60,936 nucleotides of DNA, from assembly GCA_943704495.1 (NCBI GenBank), contig CALSCR010003185.1:3069-64004 (forward strand), written 5' to 3'. The position numbers and the translations under genes were made by a program. The notes under the pieces were generated by a model. That model ran no database searches and was not told where the DNA came from. It saw only the letters and a program-made list of their open reading frames with translations. This document shows positions 46,214 through 58,023 of the stretch, one piece after another (position 1 is the stretch's first letter; every line of letters begins with the position of its first letter). Source of the DNA: Pigoraptor chileana (lineage: Eukaryota; Opisthokonta; Filasterea).

Positions 46214-47161
46214 ACAACATTTTGATTAAAAGTCTCAACAAGCCCTCTGAAGACAGACGTCGACGACTGTTGCGCATGGAAAGTGCATTGTATTAAATTG
46301 TAGGGAAATACTAGCATTCTTGACATATTTGACACTTATCAGTCAGTACTGAGCCACTTCTCACCTAGTTTCAATAAAGTAGTTTTGGTGGCTTAGGTCG
46401 CTATATGTTCTACAAAAAACGTTGTAATCAAAGAGGGGAAAGTGATTCTTTGCCAGTACCTATTTCGTCTGCTGCGTCGTGAAAAACACACAAACAAAAT
46501 AAAACTCGGACTGTGATGTCAAACGGTGGTGTGTATATACATCAGAGTCTGATTCTCGGGCGGCTCCCGGGGCGTGAGAGCAGTTTGTCTCAGTGACAAA
46601 AAATGATGACGAGAGTCTTTTTGCCGCAATAAAAAGTCTAAAAGGGACAAGAGGTGCACAACCCTCGCCTGATTCGGAATGTGGGGGAAAACATACTGCT
46701 TCTTTTGGCGTGTCTCGGCGAATAAGCCTCGCACAATAGAATCTCGCATATACAAAAAGTTAACGTACCCAGAACATTTTCCCTGGCCAGCTTCGCAAAT
46801 CTCGCCAACATAAGAATTTCGAATCTGCAAAATCCAATACAAAATCGAATCAGACGAGATCTGGCTGGATAAGCTGGGACTGAGCCGGAACGATCGAGCA
46901 CACACGGCCCACTTTTAACAAAGACCCATTGTGAGTGTCTATTGGTGGGGATTCATTTGCTTCGCACAGGCATGATAACCCTCCAGCCCAATGAACGCCG
47001 CTCGAGTGCTCCGCGCGGAGAATCACGCCCTCGAAATGGCTCATGAGTGGCGACATTTGAAGTTTGTAAAACTCAAGGGACCTGCAAAACGTTTTTCGTT
47101 GTGACCAATTTTTATTCATTCGGACGATGATTTGGAAGACTATAGACTAAAAATTACAAGT
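46214..47161. other. Intergenic with unassigned minus-strand frames
   Basis: About 950 bases. On the minus strand an AATAAA (near 47110-47115) likely serves GAPVD1 polyadenylation. Two adjoining minus frames, 46850-47119 (FEGVILRAEHSSGVHWAGG) and 46519-46830 (IRNSYVGEICEAGQGKC after a good TTTTGCAG acceptor), look somewhat protein-like but I cannot join them with a normal donor or name a family. Confidence 0.35.
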
Positions 47162-50100
47162 CTACACATCGCCACCTGATTTATGTATAGTCTTGATGAA
47201 TTCAACAGCGATGGCAAACTGAGACCACCAGTAGCTGGCCTCTCCCTCGAGCCGCTGCTCGTGAAAGTACTTAACATACTGCACCGTTGACAGCAAATGC
47301 GGCGGGTTCGACTGGAGGATCGTAAACACAAGAATCGGAAACAGTTCATCAGCGCCCGCCGTCGAACCGGAGAGCTGTACGAGATCCACTATTGTGTGGC
47401 AGCACGACATGACGCACTCGACCTTGTCTGCTGGGCTTTTGTAAGCTCCCAGGCGGGCAAGATGACGCTGCGCCGCCGGCCATGGTGCCTCTGCTTGCAA
47501 TTCTCGACGAATCTGCAGCGATTCGTGCGCCACAGCCACGTACACTGCCGTGTCGCGAATGTGTTGCGAAAACAGTTCGTCTCTCTGCGCGTCGATTTCT
47601 CCATTGGGGAAAAACGCGCTCTCGTACACTGCCGCCATCACCTGCTGCTCCACCCGGCGTCCACAGTCAGCAAGCTCAGAGTCGCTTGCACTCGCAAACA
47701 GCGGATCCACGCGCGCCGCATCTGCCATATCCTGGAGGAACACACGCACAATCATCTCCTTCTCGTCAGGCATTGCCGAGGGATCTCCAAACTGCCGACA
47801 AAAGTCATCGAATTCAGCCTCGTGCCGTTCCAAGAGGCGACGGGCGCGGAGAGAGCCCATGTATTCCCCGCAGACCCTGCGCTCCCGCGTGACCCGGTCC
47901 ACCTGGCGACGGAGAATGCTCTGTGTAACAAGCAGATTCTGCTTGCACTTCACGAGGTACGTCACATAACTGGAGCGCTCCTTGTACTCGTTCTCCATGC
48001 AGAGGCGTAGTCTGGCGCAGTCGTCTGCCACTGACTCGATGGGTAGACGCGATAGCGACCGCACGCATTCCTGAATGTGCGATGCAAGACCTCTGTTCCC
48101 GAGGGCGAGGGCCTCTGCAAGCTCAAGCGCAAGAATTTCGCCGAGTGTTCTCGAGTGGAACTGGTGAGAAAAGTCCATGCCGCACAACGCAAGACGCAGC
48201 TTACGCTTCGCATCGTCGAGTGAGTTGTCCCCCACGAGCTCACTCACAGGAGTCGCCGACGAAGCCTTCGCAACTGTTGAACCTGTTGATGCCCCTTTCG
48301 TCACGTGAGAGCCACCCGCCGATGCGCGCGTCTTGGCAAGCACCTCCGATTCCGACATGAGCGCCGCCTCGGTCACGTGCTCCACGCAAAATACAATGGC
48401 GTGACAATCGTCCGTCCCGGCCGCGCCAACACCAAGCACGTCTCCCCTCGGCGTCGGGTGGCCGTGTAATGTGCCTGTCGTCGCCGAATTGCCCGATGGA
48501 AGGGGTGGAAGACGCCTGCAAATCGCGAAAATAGGGTCGCTGTCTCCTGTGCGTCCCTGGGGAGCGACACCGTGCGTCATCGCGGTCGTGATTGTGAACT
48601 GCAACACATGCAGCTCCCGAGGACTGAGCAAAATGGTCCGCTTCCGTCCCTTGTGTTGCAGGATGCCCGGGAGGTACCCGAGTGCCTCTTCGGGAGAGCG
48701 CACGTCGCACAACGATCGGAATAGTTTGGAGAGAGATTGGCCCAATTCGCGCAATCGCTCAACAACGGGAGCGAGTTGGGGCTCGCGAGAGCCGGAGCGC
48801 CCAAGCGCATGAAGCACTTTGGCGACGAGCGTAAGGTTTCGCCGCGCGGGAGCGAGGATAGGCACGTCTGTTACAACGCCGAAGGGCTCTGGATTAACAA
48901 TGGCAGGATTCACAAAGCGGAGGAGAAAAAAGTCAAAGAGGAGTCCGTTCGCATCGTCCTCTGACAGCCCACGCTCTTCCGCCGCCTTCAACAGCAGCTT
49001 TGCGAGGTATCGCACACCATAGGGAATGGATGAAGAGTGAGATATGAGGCCATCGACGATTGCCTTGCAGTTGGAGGAGAGATGTTCGTACGCCTCGGAC
49101 AGAAGCTCGCGCACGCCAGGACGCTCGAGAAGCCACGCCTCGCCCTGTGACTGCGAGTCGACCTGAGCACAGGTAGGCAAGACCCGGATTGTTTGTGTCG
49201 TTCATTTTCATTGGGAGAGTGTAAGAAGGTGCGGGAGACTAATCCGTCAAGTATGCACGTTGCGCGTCCTGTACAAATACAATAGCACGTGGCAACCCAC
49301 CTGGTCCAGCGGAATGCCGCCAAGAAGTGCCGATCGTTGCACGGCGGGCAGCTCAGCAAGCACTCGGCGCGGGTCGATTTCAAGGGACATGTCGCAGTCT
49401 GATAGAATCTCCATGATGGGACCATGCAATGCGGCAAGAAGATACATCTTCCCCGCGCAGTAGCTCCTACAGCACTCCAATGACACGTGCAGCAATGTCA
49501 AAGTACGCGCGTTGAGTAACAGGTAGCAACAGGGGATGATTTGAACAAGCAAAAGAAAGAAAATTGGGTTGAGTGTCAGCTCACCTTGAGTAAACGGCAA
49601 ACATTCTTGTCAACAGGGACGTTGTGCGCAGAACAATCTTCATATTGTCCACGCCAGCAAGAGTCCTCTCGAGTATGACCTGTGAATCAAGGTCAAAGGA
49701 AGAGTCGGCATGTGCCCATATTGCGCCACCTGCACACCCCATCCCTTGCCTCACAATCGCTTCACCGCTTCAGCCGAGCCAATTTATCACTGATAGGCGC
49801 TTCCATGCATACAACACATTAGCATCTTTGACAGCCTTCCATCAGAGTAATTATGTTTGGAGCCACAGATATGTCGTTGGAGTGCAAGCACTTGCTTTTG
49901 AGCCAGAGGGCACAGAGAGAAAGAGGGCGAGAAAGAGGGCGAGAAAGAGGGCGAGAGAGAGTGACCAACGCACCTGAAGCAACGAAAGCACCGCCTTCTC
50001 CTCGTCAGGCACAAAAAAATTGCCGTATATCTTGAAGAGCACGGCGTGCACAATAATATCAATGTCCGATTCGCGGGCGCTTGAAATGAGACATCGTGCC

Positions 50101-50831
50101 AACGACTTTGGGTTGTCCTTCAGGCAACGCACAAACTCTTCGTAGTACTGCCGAGATCATGCCGTGACGGCATTTTGGGATTGGAGCAAGTGAAGATTTA
50201 AATAATGGATAAACCAAAAGTGAATGAAAGTCAGTGCTGTATCTCTGGAATCGATTGCAAAGAATGATTCGGAACCATTTGCAGCGGGTGCGCCCTCGTG
50301 CTACATACCATGGCATGGCTGCCGAGTCGTGCATGGCTGGATACAAAGTGTGGCTCCGTGTAGTTTTCCCGCTCTTTCTCCCAATCCTCGATTGTCATTT
50401 TGTTGTTCAAGACGAGATCGAGCGTCCTGCTCAGTTGCTGCGCCGCCCAGGACTGTTGCATCAACCGCTCCTGTAGATCGGAGGCGTGCGACGACATAAG
50501 CATGAGAGGTAAACTTAGAGATTGATGCACCCCGTACATGAAGTTGAATATAAACTCACCGTAAGCGAGTTGATATCCAGGTACAACTCCCGGATCGCCG
50601 TCTTTTCCGCATTGACAAAAAGCTTTTCTTTCTTCAACAACATCTGAGACAGCGCGGTACACAAAACGCATCCGACGATGAGAACCAACGTTAGCCAGTC
50701 TCACGTATGCACACGGCAGTAGCAAATGTTGCAAACGACTATTATGCATCAGTTGTGCGCATGGAAGAACACTTCCATACATGCTGCTGTTTCAATTGCG
50801 TTGGTCAGACAAGACGCGCACACACACACAT

Positions 50832-50870
<39 letters not shown>

Positions 50871-50958
50871 TGCGCGCACGCACGCACACAACACATACCT
50901 GCAGCTTCATAAAAGGCTCGGCGCGGGCGCTCAGCCCACCCGCATTTGTGCTCGCCAT
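47162..50958 (-). CDS. GAPVD1: GAPVD1-like RasGAP-VPS9 protein (endocytic Rab5 regulator)
   Basis: Seven exons in phase: 50899-50958, 50560-50643, 50309-50470, 49974-50147, 49585-49679, 49301-49466, 47162-49162; 913 residues, shorter than animal GAPVD1 (about 1,480) because the long disordered middle is reduced. The N-terminal helix KKEKLFVNAEKTAIREL matches KQERLYVNSEKQ of the human protein as I recall it. The RasGAP domain (about 100-430) has LLTRMFAVYSRSY and LLRFVNPAIVNPEPFGVVTD. The C-terminal VPS9 domain (about 780-905) has GADELFPILVFTIL and GEASYWWSQFAIAVEFI, keeping the catalytic Asp and Tyr of Rab5 GEFs. The animal protein acts on early endosomes, deactivating a Ras-like GTPase and activating Rab5. 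The same is expected here; the GAP arginine finger was not assigned. Confidence 0.92.
49917..49952. repeat. Three 12-bp tandem units in GAPVD1 intron
   Basis: GAGAAAGAGGGC repeated three times exactly, followed by a short GA run, just downstream of the splice donor at 49973. Confidence 0.9.
50819..50866. repeat. (CA)n microsatellite in GAPVD1 first intron
   Basis: CA-rich run with few interruptions within the intron 50644-50898. Confidence 0.9.
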
Positions 50959-51369
50959 GGTGATGATGCAGTCCCCACACGAGCGCAGTATGCGTTTCCG
51001 AGGAAAGAGAATGTCTTCACTTCAAACACAGCCGAGACATTAACGAATCGGCTACTGTTTCAGTAGTCTCTGCAGTGTCAGTCAGCACGGCACTTTTAGG
51101 TTTGTGTACTGTATTGCACATATATGGTGTGTAAACAAAGTGTAAGCCCATACAAAGTCCGAATGTGGACTAGAAATTACTATTTAAGGAAAATACTTCA
51201 TTCGAGATAGCTTGAAAAAGCGTGGGCGAGACGTGACCGACTCCGAGTGCTGACGGAGCGAGATCAGAGGATCTCTCCGAATCACAGAAGTTGAAAATGT
51301 TGAAGAATAAAGAAGACACAAAAGCAATTGCTCAAACCCCTAATAGATACTATTGCAATATCTGATAAA
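50959..51369. promoter_or_regulatory. Divergent promoter, GAPVD1 and ABRACL
   Basis: About 410 bases between divergent starts. No clear element beyond AT-rich patches near 51120-51200. Confidence 0.5.
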
Positions 51370-52002
51370 ATGGGTCTTAACGTTGAGGAGGAAGTGAAGC
51401 ATCTTGCCAAGGAGATCAAGCGCCTTGGGAAGCCGGGTCCTGACGGCAAATACCGGGTGCGTTGCGTCAATTCGTTTGTGTATTGCTTTCGTGTCTTGCA
51501 CCATGTCAAGCGATCCTGAAAAACGTTGTAATACTCACTCGTGTGTTCACGAGATGTCGCACTTAATGCACTGCTTTTTGTAATGAAAGTCAGCGATCCA
51601 ATACGTATGTGTGTATTTGTGTTTGTTGAGTGTATTAGTTAATAATGAATGGTTGTGGATTACGTCAATTTGCAGGTCGCGTACGGTGTCCTGTTCCGCG
51701 ACGATGACGTCGCAAACACTTTTGAGGTATGTTTGTGATTTGGATATTGTTCGTGGTTGTCTCGTGCGGAACAACATTGACATCCCAATCAGTCGTTCAT
51801 TGATGGCGCTGTTTTCTGCTTGGTAATACTCGCTCGGCATCTGCATCTCCAACATAAACAACACACGATCGGATTGCTCCCACTATAGGCGCTAATGGGA
51901 ACACTCAAGGCCGCCAAGCGCAAGAAGGTCATTGATTTTGAGGGCGAACTTCTTCTCCAGAATGTGCACGACAAGGTCGAGATCGTTCTCCTCCAGGAAT
52001 AG
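51370..52002 (+). CDS. ABRACL: Costars / ABRACL family actin-associated protein
   Basis: Three exons, 51370-51456, 51676-51726 and 51889-52002, encode 83 residues, the normal size of the family. The sequence tracks human ABRACL closely as I recall it: NVEEEVKHLAKEIKRLG, YGVLFRDDDVANTFEALMG, TLKAAKRKKVIDFEGELL and NVHDKVEIVLLQE. Costars proteins adopt a winged-helix-like fold, bind or influence actin and cofilin, and affect cell motility. The ATG at 51370 is preferred over an upstream in-frame ATG at 51328 because it gives the family start. Complete, no anomalies. Confidence 0.97.
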
Positions 52003-52432
52003 GCGCTTTTTGTTTGATTGTGGCGTAAACTAAAGATGCGTTTGCGTGCTTCCTTCACATACCCGAGTGGTGACTTCTGTGCGAGTTTTAAGTAGCGTAC
52101 CGTGTGCTTATTGGGTCGTTTACCACGACAAGCGGCCACACCCTGTCAGTGCTGTCAGCACGCGCCAGTTATTACTGCTCACAGTGACGTATATAGCTGC
52201 AGATGCAGTGCTTGTTCAAATCAATTGGCATTCAAAACGCACGTAAGTGGCGGTGCAAAGAGTATGCACGCACATGCAGAAGAGCACCCGACCCAATCTC
52301 ACAGGCATCGCTTTTTCTTCATTATTTTGCGCCGTGGTGCGAAAGAATGTTGACTTCTTTAAGGTGACGACCACACCAAAAACCAAAACAAACAATACAA
52401 CACAAACGACAGGCCACACATATTATGGACGC
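52003..52432. other. Intergenic, convergent 3' ends of ABRACL and CUL1
   Basis: About 430 bases between the two stops. Nothing recognised. Confidence 0.6.
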
Positions 52433-52562
52433 TCAGGCAACATACGAGTAGGTATCCTTCTGTCCCTCGACACGCTCAAGATATTCCTGCAAAGAAACAA
52501 AAAGACGAAAAGACATTAGTCCGTCAGAGCGAGCGCATTCAAGCAATTACACGCGCACACGT

Positions 52563-52627
<65 letters not shown>

Positions 52628-55600
52628 CACACACACACACATACACACACACACCTTTTCGATCAGCACGTCAATGCACTTCTTGATCACGGGGACCTTT
52701 GGTTTGAACCGATTCGTCAGTTGAGTGATAACCTGCAGTGTGCGCCACACAAATATATATACAAACACACTTAAATTAGATCAAGATCCAGTCCACTGAT
52801 ATATAACTACAGGGCAGGTGAGCAGCAACAATTTCATAAGAAATTCACGGTATGCAATCACTAATGCGTGTATGCATACACTCACAACAACAACGGGATG
52901 CAACCACATGTGCACACTCACCTCGTTCATGAGCAGATTGTGCTTGAGAACCTTTCGCATCTTCATAATGCGCACGATCGCCGCCTGTTTATAGTGATAT
53001 TGAGTGGGTCATATGAGTGGGTATATTGAGCGACATAAAAGGACAAAGCCACAACTGACAAAGCGACCAAAGCATTGGTGAAAGCATGTAAAACGGTGTG
53101 TGTGTACTCTCGGCACAAGGGCCCCGAACCAGAATCGCACAGTGTGTATTGTGGCACGCCGGCTACTTAAAGACAGGGCACAGACGGCGAGCATCATCAC
53201 TCACACGGCAGAGCCACGTCACATGCATTCCGAACAACAAACACACAACGCACCTGGATGAGCATCTTCCGGTCTTCCTCAATCGTCTTGTCTGTCTCCT
53301 CTTGCTCAATCCTCTGCTCAGCCTTAATTGGAATGTTGATGTTGATCTTGATGCGCTTGCTGTTATAAGCGACAAAAAAGGGTTTATACAAAAGAGAGAT
53401 TTAGATCATGGAATTGACATTAAACAATCGACCCTCATATCCCCGCGATCCTCATACGCAGAATCAATGTAAGTCCCTGAAATGACTTGCACTGACTGCA
53501 ATGACGATATATAGACAACAATGACTGCATTCAAAATATGTTGCCAAAATAGCTGCATTAGCGACATCTGCTACGATGGTTGCATTTCACCAACCTTTTG
53601 AAGTCCGTGTTGACCGTGAACTTTGTTGCGGACTCAAAATCAGTCTCCTCCGCGTCCTCTGCATCTAGGAGCTTTGCCTTTGTGAGCGTGCCAAGCACCC
53701 CCTTGATCGTCTCGTCGTTGATGCCAGTCGCGGCCTTGAGCTCTTCCAGCGTGAGGCTGTCGTTGCGGTTGAACTGCAAGAGCAACGCCATCTGAAACGT
53801 CGACGACTGCAGAGTGTACTTTTGGTTGGGCGCAAAGCTGCGACATGCGTGTTTGCGGTTGGGGGAAGGGGGGGGGGGGGAATCAAGGCAGCGAGTTAGA
53901 AAGTGCAATAAAGATGGAACCAATGCATCAACATGGTACATGGACTATACCACTGCAAAGGCACTGCATGAATGGCAGTTTGAAGAGGCGTGTGCCATGG
54001 CACTATATGTGTGTGTATGTGTGTGTGTGCGTGTGTGTTCATCCGCATGGCTGGTCATACCTGACCTGGATCTCGCCCTTGGAGTGGTGGTGCAGCCAAT
54101 TGAGCTTGCGTCCAGAGTGCTGGTTTTGGTAAAAGCCCGTAAAGCGATTGACGCTGCGCTCAAGCTCCTCGGGAATCGTAAACGGCGTTGTCGGCGGGTT
54201 CAGGGGCCACGAGCCAGTGCCCAGCACCATGATGTTGAAGTCGACGTTCAGCGGGTTCGACTTTGCCACGTGCTGCTGGAAGCGGTCATTGAGGTCCTTG
54301 GATAATCCGACGTCGTTGAACATGCGCTGTAGCTTCGTCGTGTACTCGTACCCGCACGCCTGCTTCAGCTTGGAAATCATGCTCTCCTCTGCATCGTCCG
54401 ATGCCGACGCTTGGTTGACGAGACGCTTGGCGAGCATCTTGGAATAAAACTTCTGAAACACGTCCTTGTCCTCCACGTAGCGAAACAGAACCATAATGTC
54501 ATTCAGCAACTCCTCAAGCTCGTTCTCCTCGGGATTCTTCGCGCTCTTCTTAAGCAGCGAATCGCAGTAACGAGCAAGCAATTCGGGCGACTTGGAGCCG
54601 GACTTCGTCGCAACAGTGACAGCGTTCGTGTTGACAAACTTGCGGAATGCCTTGTCGAGGGCCGCAACAAACGTCGTGTCGCTCGTAAACGCGTCCTTAA
54701 GCATCGCGCTGTATTTCCTGTGCACTGCCAGCATGGTGTCGGCGTACTGCTTCGGGTCCTGCGCGGCGGCCTCGGCGACAGCAGCAACCGCCGCCAGTCC
54801 TCGCTCGGACACGTGCTCCTCAAACTTTGCGCGAAGCGGCTCCAATCCGTTGGTGATTCGGTTGAGCAGATTATATCCGCGCTTGAGATCGGCGGCGCGA
54901 TCGTTGCTCAGGAGAGTGGCAAACTCGGTCTGGTACATCTCCATGTGATTCGTGATGAGTTCGTGCTCGCAAGTCGCGATCAAAATCGCCCTTGACTCGC
55001 GGTGGATATACTTTTCAATGCGATCCGCCTCCTCGCCGAGACGAATCTCGACCCTGAGGGGACAAACACATATATGCACATATATGCACATGAAAAATCA
55101 TACAAAGGAGAAAGGGGTTTGAGCGCTGATCTATGCACATGCATAAGAAAGAGAAACGTGCGAGGTCGTCGTCCCCATGGGTTGTATCGTATAACAACAA
55201 AACTCTGCACATAAATAAAGCCATGCAAGCACACAGCGAGCAAAAAACAACCAAGATGGTGCAAATAGACCCAATGCAGCACACAAGGCGACACGCACTT
55301 TGTCATGAACTCCGTGATAGAATGATTCTGGAGAAAGCTGGCACTCTCGCGTGCATAAAACTGCTTCGTCATCTGCAAACATAAATAAATGGTCGACGCA
55401 CACACACACGGGCCGCACGTTTGAGTTCAACCACAGACAACCACAAATTCGCACACCACACACACACATAACCACAAGGAAACAAAGGCATGTGCCAACA
55501 TATGTGCATGGCTAAGATTACGTAGTTGTCAAAGAGCGTGCCTGCAGAACATGAGAAAACACAACAAACAAACAAAAAGCACCACAACAAAAAATCAAAA

Positions 55601-57024
55601 ACAAACCTGGATGAAGGGGACCTCAAACGACGACTTGTACACGACGAGCGGGGACTGTTGGTGTCCCGTGGCGGGGTCGACGTCCTGCAGCCCGAGGTTC
55701 ACGTAGCTGTTGATGACTTCGCGCAAGAGCGAGATGTTGACGGCCTCGCCATTGCGCTCCCGGTCGATCTGGTCGAGTAGAGCATTCGTCAGCTTGCTCT
55801 TCATACTGTTGAACAGCTCGTCGCGCCACACGACAAGACAAAGCTGTTGTTGCGTGTGGAATGCCATTGGCAGAAGGATGGGATAGGCTGGGTGTTAGCT
55901 GCGATCACTATGTAATAACAACAGCGAGATGAGACCGGCACGATTGTCTGCGTGCATGACCAGTGAGTATCAAGAGGAAGCAACATCAACAATAACATCA
56001 ACAACATCAAGCACGTAGTAGTGTGGGGTGCACTCACAGTGTAGATGTCGTGAATTGCATTGTTGCCCTCCTCCTTCTCGCGCTTTACCCAGTAGCGATT
56101 CAGATACTGGAAAATGTGGTTGACGACCTTTGCGCCAAACACGAAATTGTTCCACTGGTCGCGGTAAAACACGAGCAAATTTTCACCGAGCAGATCCTTT
56201 CCAGTCTGTTTTACATCAGAGGCGCATCAGAAGCGAGCACGAGGGATGAAACAAGAATGATGAGTGGAGCCATTCGTTCGTTGCGTTGTAATGATCACTG
56301 CAAAGGGCACTGCTTCTTGTGTCTCATACATAAGAACAGGAGGTAGGCTCATTTCACGGCCTCACAGACAACAAGCCCTATTAAGCAATACGCATAACCA
56401 ACCTCCCCGATGCGTCCCAGATGCGCACGGAAAAAGTCACCGAGTTTGTTGTAGAGGTCGTGTCCAACAAAGTGGGCACCTGCAAGATAAGGGAAACCGA
56501 CTGTGAATACTGGGTCGGGCTAAAACGTCTCTGTCCATTGTTAACAAGCGACCGTCCGAATGCACACCACTAACAATTAAAGAAAAAACAAAAAAAAACA
56601 CACCCGATGTGGCCGGCTCCTCTTTCCGCCGCGACTGGGCGACTGAGCGCGGAGGAGGGCCCATCGTGCCGTTGCCGCATGTGACGCTTGTGCAGTAGTT
56701 GTACACGTGCCTGTCACCGTGCACCAGTGTGGATCGGGGGCACGAGGTCAGATTTGACACAAAAAGTCAGTGGGGTGCGGGCGAATAATCGATAGGATTA
56801 GGATAAGCAACAGGAGATTTGTATGCCATTCAGCTAAAACGGACACGAGGCAGCCAAATGAACAACCACAAGGACAGATCGTGCGATACATTAACTCACG
56901 TGTAGAGAAGTATGTGCTCTTGATGTGCCATCGTCTGAAACTCAAGCACGCGATTCATGCCATTTTGGAGAAGCTGCCAGACTTCATCCAAAGAAGGCGA
57001 ACGAATACCCAGATGTGCCGCCAT
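52433..57024 (-). CDS. CUL1: Cullin-1, scaffold of SCF ubiquitin ligase
   Basis: Twelve exons in phase: 56900-57024, 56604-56710, 56403-56479, 56038-56205, 55607-55843, 55299-55372, 54061-55053, 53595-53837, 53254-53359, 52922-52984, 52655-52732, 52433-52486. The 774 residues match human CUL1 (776) in length. Key blocks: [10 protein letters not shown] near the N-terminus (the SKP1/F-box-contacting repeat), [63 protein letters not shown], and the neddylation site in [12 protein letters not shown], followed by the winged-helix end [17 protein letters not shown]. It bridges SKP1/F-box proteins and RBX1 to ubiquitinate targets. The THVYNY block argues for CUL1 rather than CUL2-5. An in-frame-looking 20-base segment at about 55521-55540 was excluded because it breaks phase. 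Confidence 0.97.
52559..52654. repeat. (CA)n microsatellite abutting a CUL1 splice donor
   Basis: Almost pure CA run of about 95 bases. On the CUL1 sense strand it is (TG)n that begins at the donor itself: exon ...GAAAAG then GTGTGTGTGTATGTG. Confidence 0.95.
53868..53880. repeat. G13 homopolymer (sense C13) in CUL1 intron
   Basis: Lies 31-43 bases upstream of the CUL1 acceptor at 53838, in the polypyrimidine-tract position on the sense strand. Confidence 0.9.
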
Positions 57025-58023
57025 CTAAATGTGATCGTAATATGAAGGCAGACAACCCATCCGTTCCGTTATGTGTCATTCGGTGCCCAAACACACAGAT
57101 TCGGTGCCCAAACACACAGTTGAGCACTTTGAGATATTATAAAGTCACAGCTTGCCTCAGTTTCAATCCACAAAACAATTAAAAAGGCGCAGACCAAAAT
57201 TTGAGGTTGAAGAGATGGAGGAACGCATCACTGTCAACCTAAAAACCAAAACAAAACAAGGAAGAAGAAAAGCAGAACAGAATAATTGCCTGCGGGTTAC
57301 AAATTGTGCCAGGTTGACGGTTACGATTAACATATTTCAGAGAATTGCACCTTATAAGCCTATGCTTGCTCTCGATCGAAAAACACGAGCAGACTTCCCG
57401 TCTGTAACTCAGAGACGTCCAGGAAATCGATCCCCGAAAGGTCAATTGACAGATGCTCGATGTGAGCTATCTTGCGTAAGTACCGCTGGACAAACAAACA
57501 AAGGCACGACGGAAGCTTAAGTACATCAAGACAGCACCGCGCGGATATTCGACTAGCTGGTCTCTTTCTCATCGGACTATGTATCCGTCACTTGAATGGA
57601 TGATGTCAGCCCCTTTCCCAAAGTGTATCTCCCAGTTTGAATTTCCGGTGCATGCGCAATGGATGTCAACGCATGAGTGGATCTTTGCCAAAGAGCTCTC
57701 GACTAATGATGAGATGAGTTGTCAAATCCACACACACAATAAATTCCGCCATACAAAAATCCATACACAGCCTGTTCACACGCATACTCATCGTGATCGT
57801 AAATAGCTCAGAGAAGATCTCGGCTGTTTTTACGATCGTAAAGCCAGCTTAATCTTTTTCTTCAAACTTCAGGCCACCAAGAAAACGATGCAAAAAGACA
57901 ACCGCACGCACGCGCACACGCAAAAACAAAACAACGCTCAGCTCACTGCAACAAAAAAACGCCTTAAAAAGAAAATAAAAGCTCCATTTTTTGAAAAATG
58001 TCGCACAATTTGCTACAAGAAGC
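57025..58023. promoter_or_regulatory. CUL1 upstream region
   Basis: About 1 kb between two minus-strand genes, containing the CUL1 promoter and the 3' flank of the zinc-finger gene. A 21-base direct repeat at 57078-57119 is listed separately. The plus frame 57152-57520 has no motif and is not called. Confidence 0.5.
57078..57119. repeat. 21-bp exact tandem duplication upstream of CUL1
   Basis: Two adjacent copies of a unit containing TCGGTGCCCAAACACACAG (57078-57098 and 57099-57119), about 55 bases upstream of the CUL1 start codon. Confidence 0.9.

Noticed and set aside
46519-47119. A two-exon minus-strand gene between the small membrane protein and GAPVD1
   Set aside because: The upstream frame begins inside the probable GAPVD1 polyadenylation signal and no standard donor joins the two pieces in phase; kept only as a note.
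55521-55540. Short CUL1 exon encoding GTLFDNY
   Set aside because: It has plausible AG and GT borders but is 20 bases long, breaks phase, and homologous cullins join FIQ directly to the [10 protein letters not shown] block.
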